This document shows positions 17,029 through 26,034 of a DNA stretch of 64,000 nucleotides, in pieces. The position numbers and the translations under genes are program-made. This DNA is from Aeromonas rivipollensis (lineage in GTDB: Bacteria > Pseudomonadota > Gammaproteobacteria > Enterobacterales > Aeromonadaceae), in NCBI RefSeq assembly GCF_037811135.1, contig NZ_CP149130.1:1732501-1796500 (forward strand), given 5' to 3'. The notes below the pieces were generated by a model. That model saw only the letters and a program-made list of their open reading frames with translations, was not told the origin of the DNA and searched no databases. Position 1 is the stretch's first letter. The number at the start of each line of letters is the position of its first letter.

Positions 17029-17800
17029 CTCCTCCCCCGATCCCCTCTGGTTGCTGGAGGCGCGGGCCCTCGGGATCCCCGCGCGGCTTGCCCCCCTGGA
17101 TCTCGCCTGGGCCGGGGGCCAGCTGGTCGCCCTGCTCGGCCCCAACGGCAGCGGCAAGTCGACCCTGCTCGGAGCCCTGGCGGGCATTCTGCCCGCCGAA
17201 GGCGCCGTGCTGCTGGGTGGTGAAGTGCTCACCGACCTGAGCTGGCCAGAGCTTGCCAGGCGCCGCGCCATGTTGCCCCAGCGTCAGCCCCAGCTGTTCC
17301 ATATCCCGGTGTTCCAGGTGCTGAGCCTGGGACTGGAGGAGGGAGGGCTGCCGGAATCACAGGGTCGGGCGGTGGCCGAGATCTGCGCCGCGCTTGAGCT
17401 GGATGCCCTGTTGGCGCGGGACTTCAGCCGCCTCTCCGGCGGTGAGCAGCAGCGGGTGCTGATCGCCCGCACCCTGCTGCAACTGTGGCCCGGCCTCAAC
17501 ACTGATGGACGGGTGCTGCTGCTGGACGAGCCCCTGGCGGGGCTGGATTTGCACCATCAGCTGGCCCTGCTGCGGCTGCTCAAGCGCCTCTCCCGGCAAG
17601 GCCTGTTGGTGGTGATCGCCATCCACGACATCAACCTGGCCATCGACTGGGCGGATCGCATCCTCTGCCTGCAACAGGGTCGGGTGGTGAGCGAGGGGAG
17701 CGTCGATGTCATCGACGAAGCCTTGCTGGAGCGGGTGTTCCAGATCAAGACGGATCGCATCGAGGCGGCCGGCCGCATCTGGTTTATGCCGAGCCTGTAA
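17009..17800 (+). CDS. btuD: BtuD vitamin B12 ABC transporter ATPase
   Basis: A 263-residue ABC ATPase: Walker A GPNGSGKST (about residues 44-52), Q-loop MLPQRQPQLFH, signature LSGGEQQR, Walker B VLLLDEPLAGLD, and H-loop IAIHD. It powers cobalamin import through BtuC. The overlap with btuC indicates coupled translation. No btuF is adjacent, and no cobalamin riboswitch was recognised upstream; the binding protein may be encoded elsewhere. Confidence 0.9.
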   Translation: MPMSPVNSSPDPLWLLEARALGIPARLAPLDLAWAGGQLVALLGPNGSGKSTLLGALAGILPAEGAVLLGGEVLTDLSWPELARRRAMLPQRQPQLFHIPVFQVLSLGLEEGGLPESQGRAVAEICAALELDALLARDFSRLSGGEQQRVLIARTLLQLWPGLNTDGRVLLLDEPLAGLDLHHQLALLRLLKRLSRQGLLVVIAIHDINLAIDWADRILCLQQGRVVSEGSVDVIDEALLERVFQIKTDRIEAAGRIWFMPSL

Positions 17801-17857
17801 CGACGGGTCAAACCGTCTTGGGCGGCAGGTGCCTTGATGAGAATGCGAGGAAAAGAG

Positions 17858-17890
17858 AAAGGGGCCGGTATCAGTGATACCGGCCCCTTT
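17858..17890. terminator. Bidirectional terminator between btuD and aroH tail
   Basis: AAAGGGGCCGGTATC (17858-17872) pairs perfectly with GATACCGGCCCCTTT (17876-17890), a 15-bp stem with a 3-nt loop. A- and T-rich edges are present on both sides. Confidence 0.75.
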
Positions 17891-17904
17891 GCATGGGGGA
17901 TTGC

Positions 17905-18035
17905 TCAGGCTTTCTGCTTGTCCAACCGCACCTGGGCCGCGTCGGCCAGCATGGCCAGCAGGGTCTCGGTGTCTTCCCACGCACGATAGCCAGGCATCCG
18001 TGATGCTCTGGCCCAAGGAGGATGACGCAGCCGTT
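17905..18035 (-). pseudogene. Duplicated, diverged 3' end of aroH
   Basis: Directly after the aroH stop codon the minus strand repeats the last ~45 codons of aroH in diverged form. AACGGCTGCG starts both copies, then GQSITDAWLS, then WEDTETLLAMLADAAQVRLDK and a TGA at 17905. It is broken by at least two frame changes, so it cannot make the domain. The parent reads GQSITDACLSWADTETLLAMLAEAAQVRLEK. It is best read as the tail of a second allele left behind by recombination. Confidence 0.8.
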
Positions 18036-19101
18036 AACCCTGGCGGGTTTTCTCCAGCCGCACCTGGGCTGCCTCGGCCAGCATGGCCAGCAGGGTCTCG
18101 GTGTCGGCCCAGGACAGGCAGGCATCGGTGATGCTCTGACCGAAGGTGACGGCGCAGCCGTTCTCCACATCCTGACGCCCTTCCACCAGGAAGCTCTCGG
18201 CCATGATGCCGGCGATGCCGGTGCGGCCGCGGCGCAGCTGATCGCAGATATCCTGCGCCACCAGCAGCTGGCGACGGTGATCCTTCATGCTGTTGCCGTG
18301 GCTGAAATCCACCACCAGACGCTCCGGCAGGCCCACGTCGGCCAGGGCCTCACAGGCCTCGTCGATGCTGGCGGTGTCGTAGTTGGGCCTGTGGCCGCCA
18401 CGGAGGATCACGTGGCCATAGGGGTTGCCGGCGGTACGGTAGATGGTCATCTTGCCGTCCTTGTCCGGGGAATAGAAGATGTGGCTGTGGCGGGCGGCGC
18501 GCACCGCATCGATGGCGATGCGGGTGTTGCCGTCGGTGCCGTTCTTGAAGCCCACCGGGCAGGAGAGGGCGGAGGCCATCTCGCGGTGCACCTGGGATTC
18601 TGTGGTGCGCGCCCCTATGGCGCCCCAGGTGATGAGGTCGCTGATGTACTGGCCGGTCACCATGTCGAGGAATTCGGTGGCGGTGGGCATGCCCATCTCG
18701 TTGATGTCCACCAGCAGCTGGCGGGCCAGCTTCAACCCTTCATTCACATCGAAACTGCCGTCGAGGCGCGGATCGTTGATCAGCCCCTTCCAGCCGACGA
18801 TGGTGCGCGGCTTCTCGAAGTAGGTGCGCATTACTATGCACAGGCTCTCCTTGTATTGCTCGCGCAGGGTATTGAGGCGCTGGGCGTATTCGCGGGCGGC
18901 GGCGGGATCGTGGATGGAGCAGGGGCCGACGATGACCAGCAGGCGCTGATCCTCACCGGCCAGAATGGCTTCTACATCGTGGCGGGCATCCAGCAGATTC
19001 TGGGCGACGGTGTCGTTTAACGGGAAGGCGTGCGCCAGCTCGCTCGGAGTGATCAGAGACTCCAGGCGACGGGTGCGCAATTCATCGGTGTGAATGGACA
19101 T
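18034..19101 (-). CDS. aroH: 3-deoxy-7-phosphoheptulonate synthase, AroH type
   Basis: First step of the shikimate pathway: condenses phosphoenolpyruvate and erythrose-4-phosphate to DAHP. It has 355 residues with VGPCSIHDP, MRTYFEKPRTIVGWKGLINDP, GAIGARTTESQVHREMAS, PVGFKNGTDGN and VDFSHGNS. The N-terminus (DELRTRRLESLITPSELA) and the segments TATEFLDMVTGQ and GNPYGHVILRGG match E. coli AroH, the Trp-sensitive isozyme, more closely than AroF or AroG. This suggests tryptophan control, although I could not see a clear TrpR operator. A diverged copy of its tail follows the stop. Confidence 0.9.
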   Translation of the reverse strand: MSIHTDELRTRRLESLITPSELAHAFPLNDTVAQNLLDARHDVEAILAGEDQRLLVIVGPCSIHDPAAAREYAQRLNTLREQYKESLCIVMRTYFEKPRTIVGWKGLINDPRLDGSFDVNEGLKLARQLLVDINEMGMPTATEFLDMVTGQYISDLITWGAIGARTTESQVHREMASALSCPVGFKNGTDGNTRIAIDAVRAARHSHIFYSPDKDGKMTIYRTAGNPYGHVILRGGHRPNYDTASIDEACEALADVGLPERLVVDFSHGNSMKDHRRQLLVAQDICDQLRRGRTGIAGIMAESFLVEGRQDVENGCAVTFGQSITDACLSWADTETLLAMLAEAAQVRLEKTRQG

Positions 19102-19242
19102 ACGACTCTATTCTCGAGTGAATAAGGGGGGCGGGATGCCAAAATGCAAGGGGATAAAATAAAGCAAAAATCCCCCGATGGAAACCTTGGGAGGCTCTGA
19201 TAGGATGTGAGCCTAAAAGCCATTTCAAATGAGGTAGTTATC

Positions 19243-19623
19243 GTGGCAAAGCCAGGCGCGACCGGGGTCACCCGCATCATCAACGCAACAGGTTACAGCA
19301 TGAAGGGTCTCAAGTCGGCCTGGATTAACGAGGCGGCCTTCCGTCAGGAGCTGGTGCTTGTCTTGGCTCTGATGCCGCTGGCCGGCTGGCTCGGCAACTC
19401 CCTCAACGAGATCCTGCTGCTCATCTGCATCAGCTGGCTGGTGGTGATCGTCGAGGTGCTCAACTCCGCCATAGAGGCGGTGGTGGATCGCATCGGCTCA
19501 GAGCATCACGAGCTGTCGGGACGTGCCAAGGATCTCGGCTCCGCCGCCGTCTTCATCGCCCTTGCCCTCAATGCCCTGGTGTGGGGCGCCTTGATTGGCC
19601 GCAATCTGCTGGGGTGGTGGTAG
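19243..19623 (+). CDS. dgkA: Diacylglycerol kinase DgkA
   Basis: A 126-residue, three-helix inner-membrane enzyme that phosphorylates diacylglycerol to phosphatidate. It has the family signatures NEAAFRQEL near residue 28 and EVLNSAIEAVVDRIG followed by HELSGRAKDLGSAAV, containing the catalytic Glu and Asn. The start is GTG at 19243 with GAGG 8 nt upstream (VAKPGATGVTRI). It is divergent from aroH and single-gene. Confidence 0.92.
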   Translation: MAKPGATGVTRIINATGYSMKGLKSAWINEAAFRQELVLVLALMPLAGWLGNSLNEILLLICISWLVVIVEVLNSAIEAVVDRIGSEHHELSGRAKDLGSAAVFIALALNALVWGALIGRNLLGWW

Positions 19624-19654
19624 AGCACATATCTTGCGGGTGAGTTTGCACCCT

Positions 19655-19737
19655 CTCCCTCTGGGAGAGGGCAGGGTGAGGGTTGTATCTTCTCGCCCCT
19701 CATCCCCAACCCTTCTCCCGCGAGGGGAGAAGGGAGC
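19655..19737. repeat. REP-like palindromic elements downstream of dgkA
   Basis: CCCTCTCCC-TCT-GGGAGAGGG (about 19660-19671) is followed by CTTCTCCCGCGAGGGGAGAAG (about 19713-19733). Both are related to the CTCTCCCGCAAGGGGAGAG module in the array at 910-1285. They are intergenic and non-coding. Confidence 0.65.
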
Positions 19738-19763
19738 GAACAGGATTTAGGTTCTGCAGCATA

Positions 19764-19791
19764 AAAAAGCCCGTCAGATGACGGGCTTTTT
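19764..19791. terminator. Bidirectional intrinsic terminator between dgkA and serA
   Basis: AAAAAGCCCGTC (19764-19775) and GACGGGCTTTTT (19780-19791) form a perfect stem with a 4-nt loop and U-tracts in both orientations. It serves the converging dgkA and serA. Confidence 0.88.
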
Positions 19792-19816
19792 GCTGGCCGA
19801 GCGCCGGCTCAGGGCA

Positions 19817-21049
19817 TCAGTGCAGGATCCGGGCACGGATGGTGCCGTTGATCTCCTTGAGACGGGAGAGCGCCTTCTCGCTGTGTTCCGTCTCCACGTC
19901 GATCACCACATAACCGATCTCGCTGCTGGTCTGCAGGTACTGACCGGCGATGTTGATCCCCTCGTCGGCGAAGATCTGGTTGATCTGGTTCATCACGCCC
20001 GGCTGGTTGCGGTGGATGTGCAGCAGACGGCTGGAGCCCTTGTGGCCCGGCAGTGAGACTTCCGGGAAGTTGACGGCGGAGAGGGTGGAGCCGTTGTCTG
20101 AGTATTTGACCAGCTTGTTGGCCACTTCCAGACCGATGTTTTCCTGGGCTTCCTGGGTGGAGCCGCCGATATGGGGGGTCAGGATGACGTTGTCCAGGCC
20201 GCGCAGCGGAGTCAGGAACTCCTCGTCGTTGGACTTGGGCTCGCTCGGGAAGACGTCGATGGCGGCGCCGGAGAGGTGACCGCTCTTGATGACGTCGGCC
20301 AAGGCATCGATGTCCACCACGGTACCGCGGGAGGCGTTGATGAAGATGGCGCCCGGTTTCATCATGCGCAGCTGCTCGGCGCCGATGAGATCCTTGGTGG
20401 AGGCGGTCTCCGGCACGTGCAGGCTGATGACGTCAGACATGTTGAGCAGCTCCACCAGGTTCGGCACCTGGATGGCGTTGCCCAGAGAGAGCTTGTTCTC
20501 GATGTCGTAGTAGTAGACCTTCATGCCGATCATCTCGGCGATGATGCCAAGCTGGGTGCCGATGTGGCCGTAGCCGATGATGCCGAGCTTCTTGCCGCGG
20601 GCTTCCACCGAGCGGTTGGCCAGCTTCTCCCAGACGCCGCGATGGCACTTGGCGTTCTTCTCGGGGATGCCGCGCAGCAGCAGCAGTATCTCCCCCAGCA
20701 CCAGTTCGGCCACGGAGCGGGTGTTGGAGAAGGGTGCGTTGAAGACGGGGATGCCGCGTACGTGGGCGGCATCCAGGGAGACCTGGTTGGTGCCGATGCA
20801 GAAACAGCCGATGGCCACCAGCTTGCCGGCGGCATCCAGCACCTTCTCGGTGATCTGGGTGCGTGAACGCAGGCCCACGAAATGCACGTCACGAATGCGC
20901 TCGATCAGCTCCTCTTCCGACAGTGAGGTCTTCAGATACTCAACATTGGTGTAGCCGGCTGCCCGAAAGGTCTCTACCGTGTTGGGATGCACTCCCTCCA
21001 GCAGCAGTACTTTGATCTTATCCTTGTCCAGCGAAAACTTGGCTGTCAT
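19817..21049 (-). CDS. serA: D-3-phosphoglycerate dehydrogenase
   Basis: First step of serine synthesis: oxidises 3-phosphoglycerate with NAD. It has 410 residues: substrate domain with FVGLRSRTQITEKVL, NAD-binding motif GKKLGIIGYGHIGTQLG, active-site Arg/Glu/His regions (INASRGTVVD, LTPHIGGSTQEAQENIG), and a C-terminal ACT domain (LLHIHRNQPGVMNQIN onward) that mediates serine feedback. GAGGG precedes the ATG at 21049. Length and motifs match E. coli SerA (410 residues). Confidence 0.96.
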   Translation of the reverse strand: MTAKFSLDKDKIKVLLLEGVHPNTVETFRAAGYTNVEYLKTSLSEEELIERIRDVHFVGLRSRTQITEKVLDAAGKLVAIGCFCIGTNQVSLDAAHVRGIPVFNAPFSNTRSVAELVLGEILLLLRGIPEKNAKCHRGVWEKLANRSVEARGKKLGIIGYGHIGTQLGIIAEMIGMKVYYYDIENKLSLGNAIQVPNLVELLNMSDVISLHVPETASTKDLIGAEQLRMMKPGAIFINASRGTVVDIDALADVIKSGHLSGAAIDVFPSEPKSNDEEFLTPLRGLDNVILTPHIGGSTQEAQENIGLEVANKLVKYSDNGSTLSAVNFPEVSLPGHKGSSRLLHIHRNQPGVMNQINQIFADEGINIAGQYLQTSSEIGYVVIDVETEHSEKALSRLKEINGTIRARILH

Positions 21050-21218
21050 GACGTTCCCTCTATTGTTTGAAAAATGCGTTCAGGCTTGCGGTGTGAAGAA
21101 AACCGTAAAGTAGCAAAAACGTTTGGGAGAGGGAATATTTGTGACGAAAGTCAAATTCTTTGAAGTTATCAACGTTTTTTGCAGCCTGCCTGGTGCAACC
21201 CATTGAGCCATAAATAGA

Positions 21219-21240
21219 AACGGCGCCATCAGGCGCCGTT
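21219..21240 (-). terminator. Terminator downstream of rpiA
   Basis: AACGGCGCC (21219-21227) and GGCGCCGTT (21232-21240) pair perfectly with a 4-nt loop. The minus-strand continuation TTTCTATTTAT is T-rich. It lies 18 nt past the rpiA stop. Confidence 0.75.
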
Positions 21241-21257
21241 GTCCATTCAGGCTGTGA

Positions 21258-21911
21258 TTATTGGGTCACAACCCCATCTGGGGTGCCGATCAACACCACA
21301 TCGGCGCCGCGGTGGGCGAACAGGCCGTTGGTGACCACGCCGACGATGGCGTTGAGCTGCACTTCCAGCTCTTTGGCGTCTGTGATGGCCATGCCCTTGA
21401 CGTCCAGAATGATGTTGCCGTTGTCGGTCACCACACCCTCACGCCAGACCGGGTTGCCACCCAGCTTCCTGATCTCGCGGGCCACGTATTCGCGGGCCAT
21501 GGGGATCACTTCGACCGGCAGCGGGAACTGGCCCAGCACCTCGACGGTCTTGGTGTTGTCGATGATGCAGATGAACTGGTCGGCCACGGCCGCGACTATC
21601 TTCTCGCGGGTCAGGGCGGCGCCGCCCCCCTTGATCATGTCGCGGGTTCCGTTGATCTCGTCGGCACCATCCACGTAGACGGAGAGGGCATCGATGTCGT
21701 TGAGATCAAACACCGGGATGCCGAAACCCTTGAGGCGCTCGGTGGAGGCGATGGAGCTCGATACCGCGCCCTTGATCTCGTCCTTCATGGTCGCCAGTGC
21801 GTCGATGAAGTGATTGACGGTAGAGCCGGTGCCCACCCCGACGATGGTGCCGGGTACCACGTATTTGAGCGCAGCCCAACCGGCCGCCTTCTTCATTTCA
21901 TCTTGAGTCAT
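21258..21911 (-). CDS. rpiA: Ribose-5-phosphate isomerase A
   Basis: Interconverts ribose-5-phosphate and ribulose-5-phosphate in the pentose phosphate pathway. It has 217 residues with [15 protein letters not shown] (phosphate loop), [15 protein letters not shown], the catalytic region [29 protein letters not shown], and a [14 protein letters not shown] end. AAGGA precedes the ATG at 21911. The serA-rpiA neighbourhood is conserved in gammaproteobacteria. Confidence 0.96.
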   Translation of the reverse strand: MTQDEMKKAAGWAALKYVVPGTIVGVGTGSTVNHFIDALATMKDEIKGAVSSSIASTERLKGFGIPVFDLNDIDALSVYVDGADEINGTRDMIKGGGAALTREKIVAAVADQFICIIDNTKTVEVLGQFPLPVEVIPMAREYVAREIRKLGGNPVWREGVVTDNGNIILDVKGMAITDAKELEVQLNAIVGVVTNGLFAHRGADVVLIGTPDGVVTQ

Positions 21912-22081
21912 GATGGATCCTTATGGAAAAAGCGGGCGCATTATATCCAAGCATCCTCTCCAGAGCGACCATGGCGGTCACGTTCCGGGGCAAAAAGCCC
22001 CAAGATGTAAATCGTTTGCCTGTTTATTGAGCCAAGGGGCGGGGGAAGGGGAACCAGCCCCCGGCAGCAGGGCCGAGCTTG

Positions 22082-22678
22082 CTAGGAGAAGCGCCAGCAA
22101 CGGGCGGGGGTGATGATCTGGGGCAGGGGCACGTCCCACTGCGCCTGGGGCACTGACTCCACCTGCTGGCAGTCGTGGGCGAGCCCCAGCGGTCTTGGGC
22201 CCAGCCCGTGTTCGTGCCAGCAGGCCAGGGTGCGATCGTAATAGCCGCCCCCCATGCCGAGCCGGTTGCCCTCGGCATCGAAGGCCACCAGCGGGGTGCA
22301 GATAAGATCCAGCATGCTGTGGGGCAGTACCTGCTGCACATCGAGTTCGGGCTCGGCGATGCCATAGCGGTTGCGGGTCATGGGGCTGGTGGCGGTGTAG
22401 CGCAAGAAGAGCAGGTGACCCGGGGTGAAGGGGTGCAGCACCGGCAGGAAGACCTCCTTGCGCTGGCTCCAGAGCCAGTGAATGGCGGGCAGGGGATCGA
22501 GCTCGCCGTCATTGGCCAGGTAGAGGGCGATGCGTCTGGCCGCCTGGATCTCGGGGTGTTCCTGAAAACGCGTGACCAGCTGCTGGGCCGCCGCCTGCTG
22601 CTCGGCCTGACTCAGGCTCTTTCTGCGTTGGCGGATCAGTTGGCGCAGGCTCTGCCGCTCGGGCTGGGTATCCGGCAT
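22082..22678 (-). CDS. fau: 5-formyltetrahydrofolate cyclo-ligase
   Basis: Converts 5-formyl-THF to 5,10-methenyl-THF with ATP. It has 198 residues; family markers are RQLIRQRRKSLS near the N-terminus, ALYLANDGELDPLP, and the ATP-binding loop GNRLGMGGGYYDRTLA. In many gammaproteobacteria the 6S RNA gene precedes this gene; I did not find a 6S-like sequence in the short upstream region here. It is transcribed on the minus strand after rpiA's neighbourhood. Confidence 0.9.
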   Translation of the reverse strand: MPDTQPERQSLRQLIRQRRKSLSQAEQQAAAQQLVTRFQEHPEIQAARRIALYLANDGELDPLPAIHWLWSQRKEVFLPVLHPFTPGHLLFLRYTATSPMTRNRYGIAEPELDVQQVLPHSMLDLICTPLVAFDAEGNRLGMGGGYYDRTLACWHEHGLGPRPLGLAHDCQQVESVPQAQWDVPLPQIITPARCWRFS

Positions 22679-22761
22679 GGGGGCTCCTGTGGTGGGGCTA
22701 AGGGACTGGGTTACCTTAACAAGGGGCCATCGGGATGAAAAGCGGGGAAGGGCAAGGTTGG

Positions 22762-22793
22762 CATCAGGCCGGACACGAGTGCCCGGCCTGATG
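22762..22793 (-). terminator. Terminator-like hairpin after the antiporter tail remnant
   Basis: CATCAGGCCGG (22762-22772) and CCGGCCTGATG (22783-22793) form an 11-bp perfect stem. It lies just downstream of the remnant's stop, where the terminator of the antiporter gene would be expected. Confidence 0.6.
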
Positions 22794-22800
22794 AAGTTGT

Positions 22801-22880
22801 TTAGACCTGCGCCGATGGCTCGGCCGCCGTTCGCAACTGGTGCTTGACGAACACCGCCACTATGGCGGCTAGCCCCAGCT
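22801..22880 (-). pseudogene. Duplicated, diverged 3' end of the NhaC-type gene
   Basis: Five nucleotides past the antiporter stop the minus strand reads LGLAAIVAVFVKHQLRTAAEPSAQV followed by a TAA at 22801. This corresponds to the antiporter's own end LGLAALIAVFIKHQVRGGADSRQVA. The two stretches are homologous but differ at many synonymous and some non-synonymous sites, so this is not a recent copy. No start codon or ribosome-binding site precedes it. Confidence 0.8.
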
Positions 22881-22885
22881 GATGA

Positions 22886-24232
22886 TCAGGCGACCTGTCG
22901 GCTATCGGCGCCGCCGCGTACCTGGTGCTTGATAAAGACGGCGATGAGAGCGGCCAGCCCCAGGGCCATGGGATAGAAGCTCATGCTCACCACGGCCAGG
23001 GGGGAGAGGGCGAAGATGGAGCCCAGCAGCAGCGCCTGGGCGCCCCAGGGGATCAAGCCCTGCACCACGCAGGAGAAGATATCCAGCATGGAGGCGGCGC
23101 GGCGCGGGGTGACACCGTGATGCTCCGCCAGATCCCGGGCCACCTTGCTGGCGACTATGATGGCCACCGTATTGTTGGCGGTGCAGAGGTTGGTCAGCCC
23201 CACCACGCCGGCGATGCCGAGCTCGGCGGCCTTCTCGTTTTGCTCGCCGTCATGATGACGGGTGAAGCGCGCGATGAGGGCGGCGATGCGGGCGCTGATC
23301 CAGGCAAGGCCTCCCTGACGCTCCATCAGGGCGCCGAGGCCACCGATGAGCATGGAGAGCAGGAAGATCTCCTGCATGCTGGTGAAGCCCTGGTAGATGT
23401 CCTTGCTGAACTGGCCCAGGGGATAGCCTCCGATCATGCCTACGCCACCGGCGGCCAGGATGCCAAGGCCGAGCACCACGAAGACGTTCATGCCACCGAG
23501 TGCCAGCACCAGGATCAGCAGGTAGGGCATCACCTTGAGCAGATCCGCGCTGGCGGTGGCGGTGGGAGCCTCACCAGTGGAGCCCAGCAGCAGGTAGAGC
23601 AGGATCACCAGCACGGCGGCGGGGGCGGCAATCTTGACGTTCTCGCGGAACTTGTCCTTCATCTCGCAGCCCTGGCTGCGGGTCGCCGCTATGGTGGTGT
23701 CCGAGATGATGGAGAGGTTGTCGCCGAACATGGCACCGGAGAGAATGGTGCCCGCCATCAGCACGGGATCTATGCCGGTGGCCTGGGCGACGCCGAGGGC
23801 TACGGGGGCCACGGCCCCTATGGTGCCCATTGAGGTACCCATGGCGGTGGCAATGAAGGCGGAGATAAGGAAGAGTCCCGGCAGCAGGAACCAGCCCGGG
23901 ATCAGGGAGAGGCCGAGGGCGACGGTGGCATCCACCCCGCCGGTGGCCTTGGCCACGGTGGCGAAGGCACCCGCCAGCAGATAGATGAGGCACATGGCCA
24001 TGATGTTGCTGTCACCCACCCCCTTGAAGAAGGTCTCAAGGTTGCGGTTGAAGCCCTCTTTACCCAGCATCAGCGCCAGCATGACGGCGGGCAGGGCGGC
24101 CACGGGGGCGGGCAGCTGGTAGAAGGCGAACTCGACCCCCTGCAGGGTCAGCCAGGTGCCGGTACCGATGAAGAGAGCAAGAAAGACCAGAAGGGGCAGC
24201 AGGGCTCTGGCACTGGGTTGGGTCTGGATCAT
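22886..24232 (-). CDS. Na+/H+ antiporter, NhaC family
   Basis: A 448-residue inner-membrane protein with about eleven helices. Landmarks of the family are ATAMGTSMGTIGAVAPVALGVA, SGAMFGDNLSIISDTTIAATRSQGCEMKDKFREN and TNLCTANNTVAIIVASKVA. It probably exchanges Na+ or organic ions for H+; the substrate cannot be read from sequence. The start at 24232 (MIQTQPSARALLPLL) has GAGG 6 nt upstream; an in-frame extension to 24310 is unlikely. A diverged copy of its last 25 codons follows the stop. Confidence 0.87.
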   Translation of the reverse strand: MIQTQPSARALLPLLVFLALFIGTGTWLTLQGVEFAFYQLPAPVAALPAVMLALMLGKEGFNRNLETFFKGVGDSNIMAMCLIYLLAGAFATVAKATGGVDATVALGLSLIPGWFLLPGLFLISAFIATAMGTSMGTIGAVAPVALGVAQATGIDPVLMAGTILSGAMFGDNLSIISDTTIAATRSQGCEMKDKFRENVKIAAPAAVLVILLYLLLGSTGEAPTATASADLLKVMPYLLILVLALGGMNVFVVLGLGILAAGGVGMIGGYPLGQFSKDIYQGFTSMQEIFLLSMLIGGLGALMERQGGLAWISARIAALIARFTRHHDGEQNEKAAELGIAGVVGLTNLCTANNTVAIIVASKVARDLAEHHGVTPRRAASMLDIFSCVVQGLIPWGAQALLLGSIFALSPLAVVSMSFYPMALGLAALIAVFIKHQVRGGADSRQVA

Positions 24233-24410
24233 GTGTTCCTCGAAACTTGAACAATGACCTCCTGTCGCAGCCTGTGTTGGCCCGAGTATGCTCGGACACA
24301 GGGTAGGCATCCTGCCGCTATGGGGGGCTTACAGTAGTGAGTCGGGGACACCTGGTCAAGATAGACGTCCAGATGGATAAGTCTTTTTCTCTTGTGATTC
24401 TGATGTACTG

Positions 24411-24439
24411 ATTAAATCCGTCAATTATTCGGATTTAAT
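24411..24439. promoter_or_regulatory. Perfect palindrome upstream of dapB, possible operator
   Basis: ATTAAATCCG (24411-24420) and CGGATTTAAT (24430-24439) are exact inverted repeats separated by TCAATTATT. It lies about 115 nt before dapB in an AT-rich stretch between divergent genes. No T-tract suits a terminator, so a protein-binding site or a leader hairpin are the options. Confidence 0.45.
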
Positions 24440-24519
24440 GGTAATTTGTTGTTGATGTGGCGGCGTTGCGCGAGCGGCTACGGAAGGCTTTTCAAAGCCG
24501 GCGCGGGCTGGTAAAACGG

Positions 24520-25366
<847 letters not shown>

Positions 25367-25417
25367 GGCACAGCGGGAGCCCGACAAGGGCTCTCCTCCC
25401 CCCGCTCTGGTTGTCAG

Positions 25418-25438
25418 ACCCCGGCTCGCCGGGGTTTT
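25418..25438 (+). terminator. Intrinsic terminator after dapB
   Basis: ACCCCGGC (25418-25425) and GCCGGGGT (25428-25435) form an 8-bp stem followed by TTTT and further T-rich sequence. Confidence 0.8.
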
Positions 25439-25862
25439 GTTTATGGTTTTTGTAAAAACAAGCGTTAAGCACCGCTTTTGTGGTGAACCTGCCTAAATCT
25501 CCCACTTCTCACTCCTGTGCCACACTCCTGCGACAAAAATGTCATCAGAGGGTAACGGGATTGGGTCTCAACCTGCCCTGTAGCCCACTTTTTTCACATC
25601 CAACCAAACAGACTAAAAATGCAATCAAAGAAAAACGTTTTCTATTTTTCTTGGTCAGTTTTCTATCGCCAAATGGCACTTTTTGGCTTTCGTTGTTTGT
25701 TTTTTAAATTCATATTCATCTGTTTATTAACGATAAAATATCGATTTTTGTCTTCTGGGTAGTATGGGTGGGTGCTTTTGTTTCGGGTTTTGGCTTTTCT
25801 TTTGGGGGAGGGGGTTGCAAAGCGCCTTAGTGCATAGATAATGGGTAATGTTGCTTGTTTAT

Positions 25863-25876
25863 TGAATTTAGATGCA
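25863..25876 (+). promoter_or_regulatory. Possible ARG box upstream of carA
   Basis: TGAATTTAGATGCA matches the ARG-box core TGAAT-WWWW-ATTCA at most positions and lies 20 bp upstream of the candidate -35. ArgR repression of carAB is known in enterobacteria. A second box is not obvious. Confidence 0.3.
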
Positions 25877-25895
25877 TTTCAAACGAGAAAAGACG

Positions 25896-25923
25896 TTGAA
25901 ATGAGATCGTTTTTAAGTAGAAT
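25896..25923 (+). promoter_or_regulatory. Candidate sigma-70 promoter of carAB
   Basis: TTGAAA (25896-25901), a 16-bp spacer, then TAGAAT (25918-25923). The predicted leader to the carA start is about 105 nt. Confidence 0.45.
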
Positions 25924-26034
25924 GCGCCCAATTTGCCAGAAATCTGCCGGGTTTGAGCCCTGTTTCAAACAGCGTCCGGACCCGCAACACCCAGGTAAAT
26001 TGCTGAATTTAAAGCTAAATAACTGGAGGTTGTC

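Larger units (their letters stand above)
25439..26034 (+). other. AT-rich carAB control region
   Basis: About 600 bp with no supported gene; markedly AT-rich with poly-T and poly-A runs, as in the long carAB promoter regions of enterobacteria. It contains the promoter candidate at 25896-25923 and an ArgR-like half-conserved site at 25863-25876. Small open frames here have no coding character. Confidence 0.55.

Noticed and set aside
17871..18170. A 99-codon minus-strand open frame with internal similarity (PRPCWPCWP twice)
   Set aside because: It is an out-of-frame reading of aroH and its duplicated tail; the internal repeat simply reflects the tail duplication.
22679..22800. 6S RNA gene upstream of fau
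   Set aside because: This linkage is common in gammaproteobacteria, but the stretch is too short and I could not recognise 6S features; part of it is the antiporter terminator and tail remnant.
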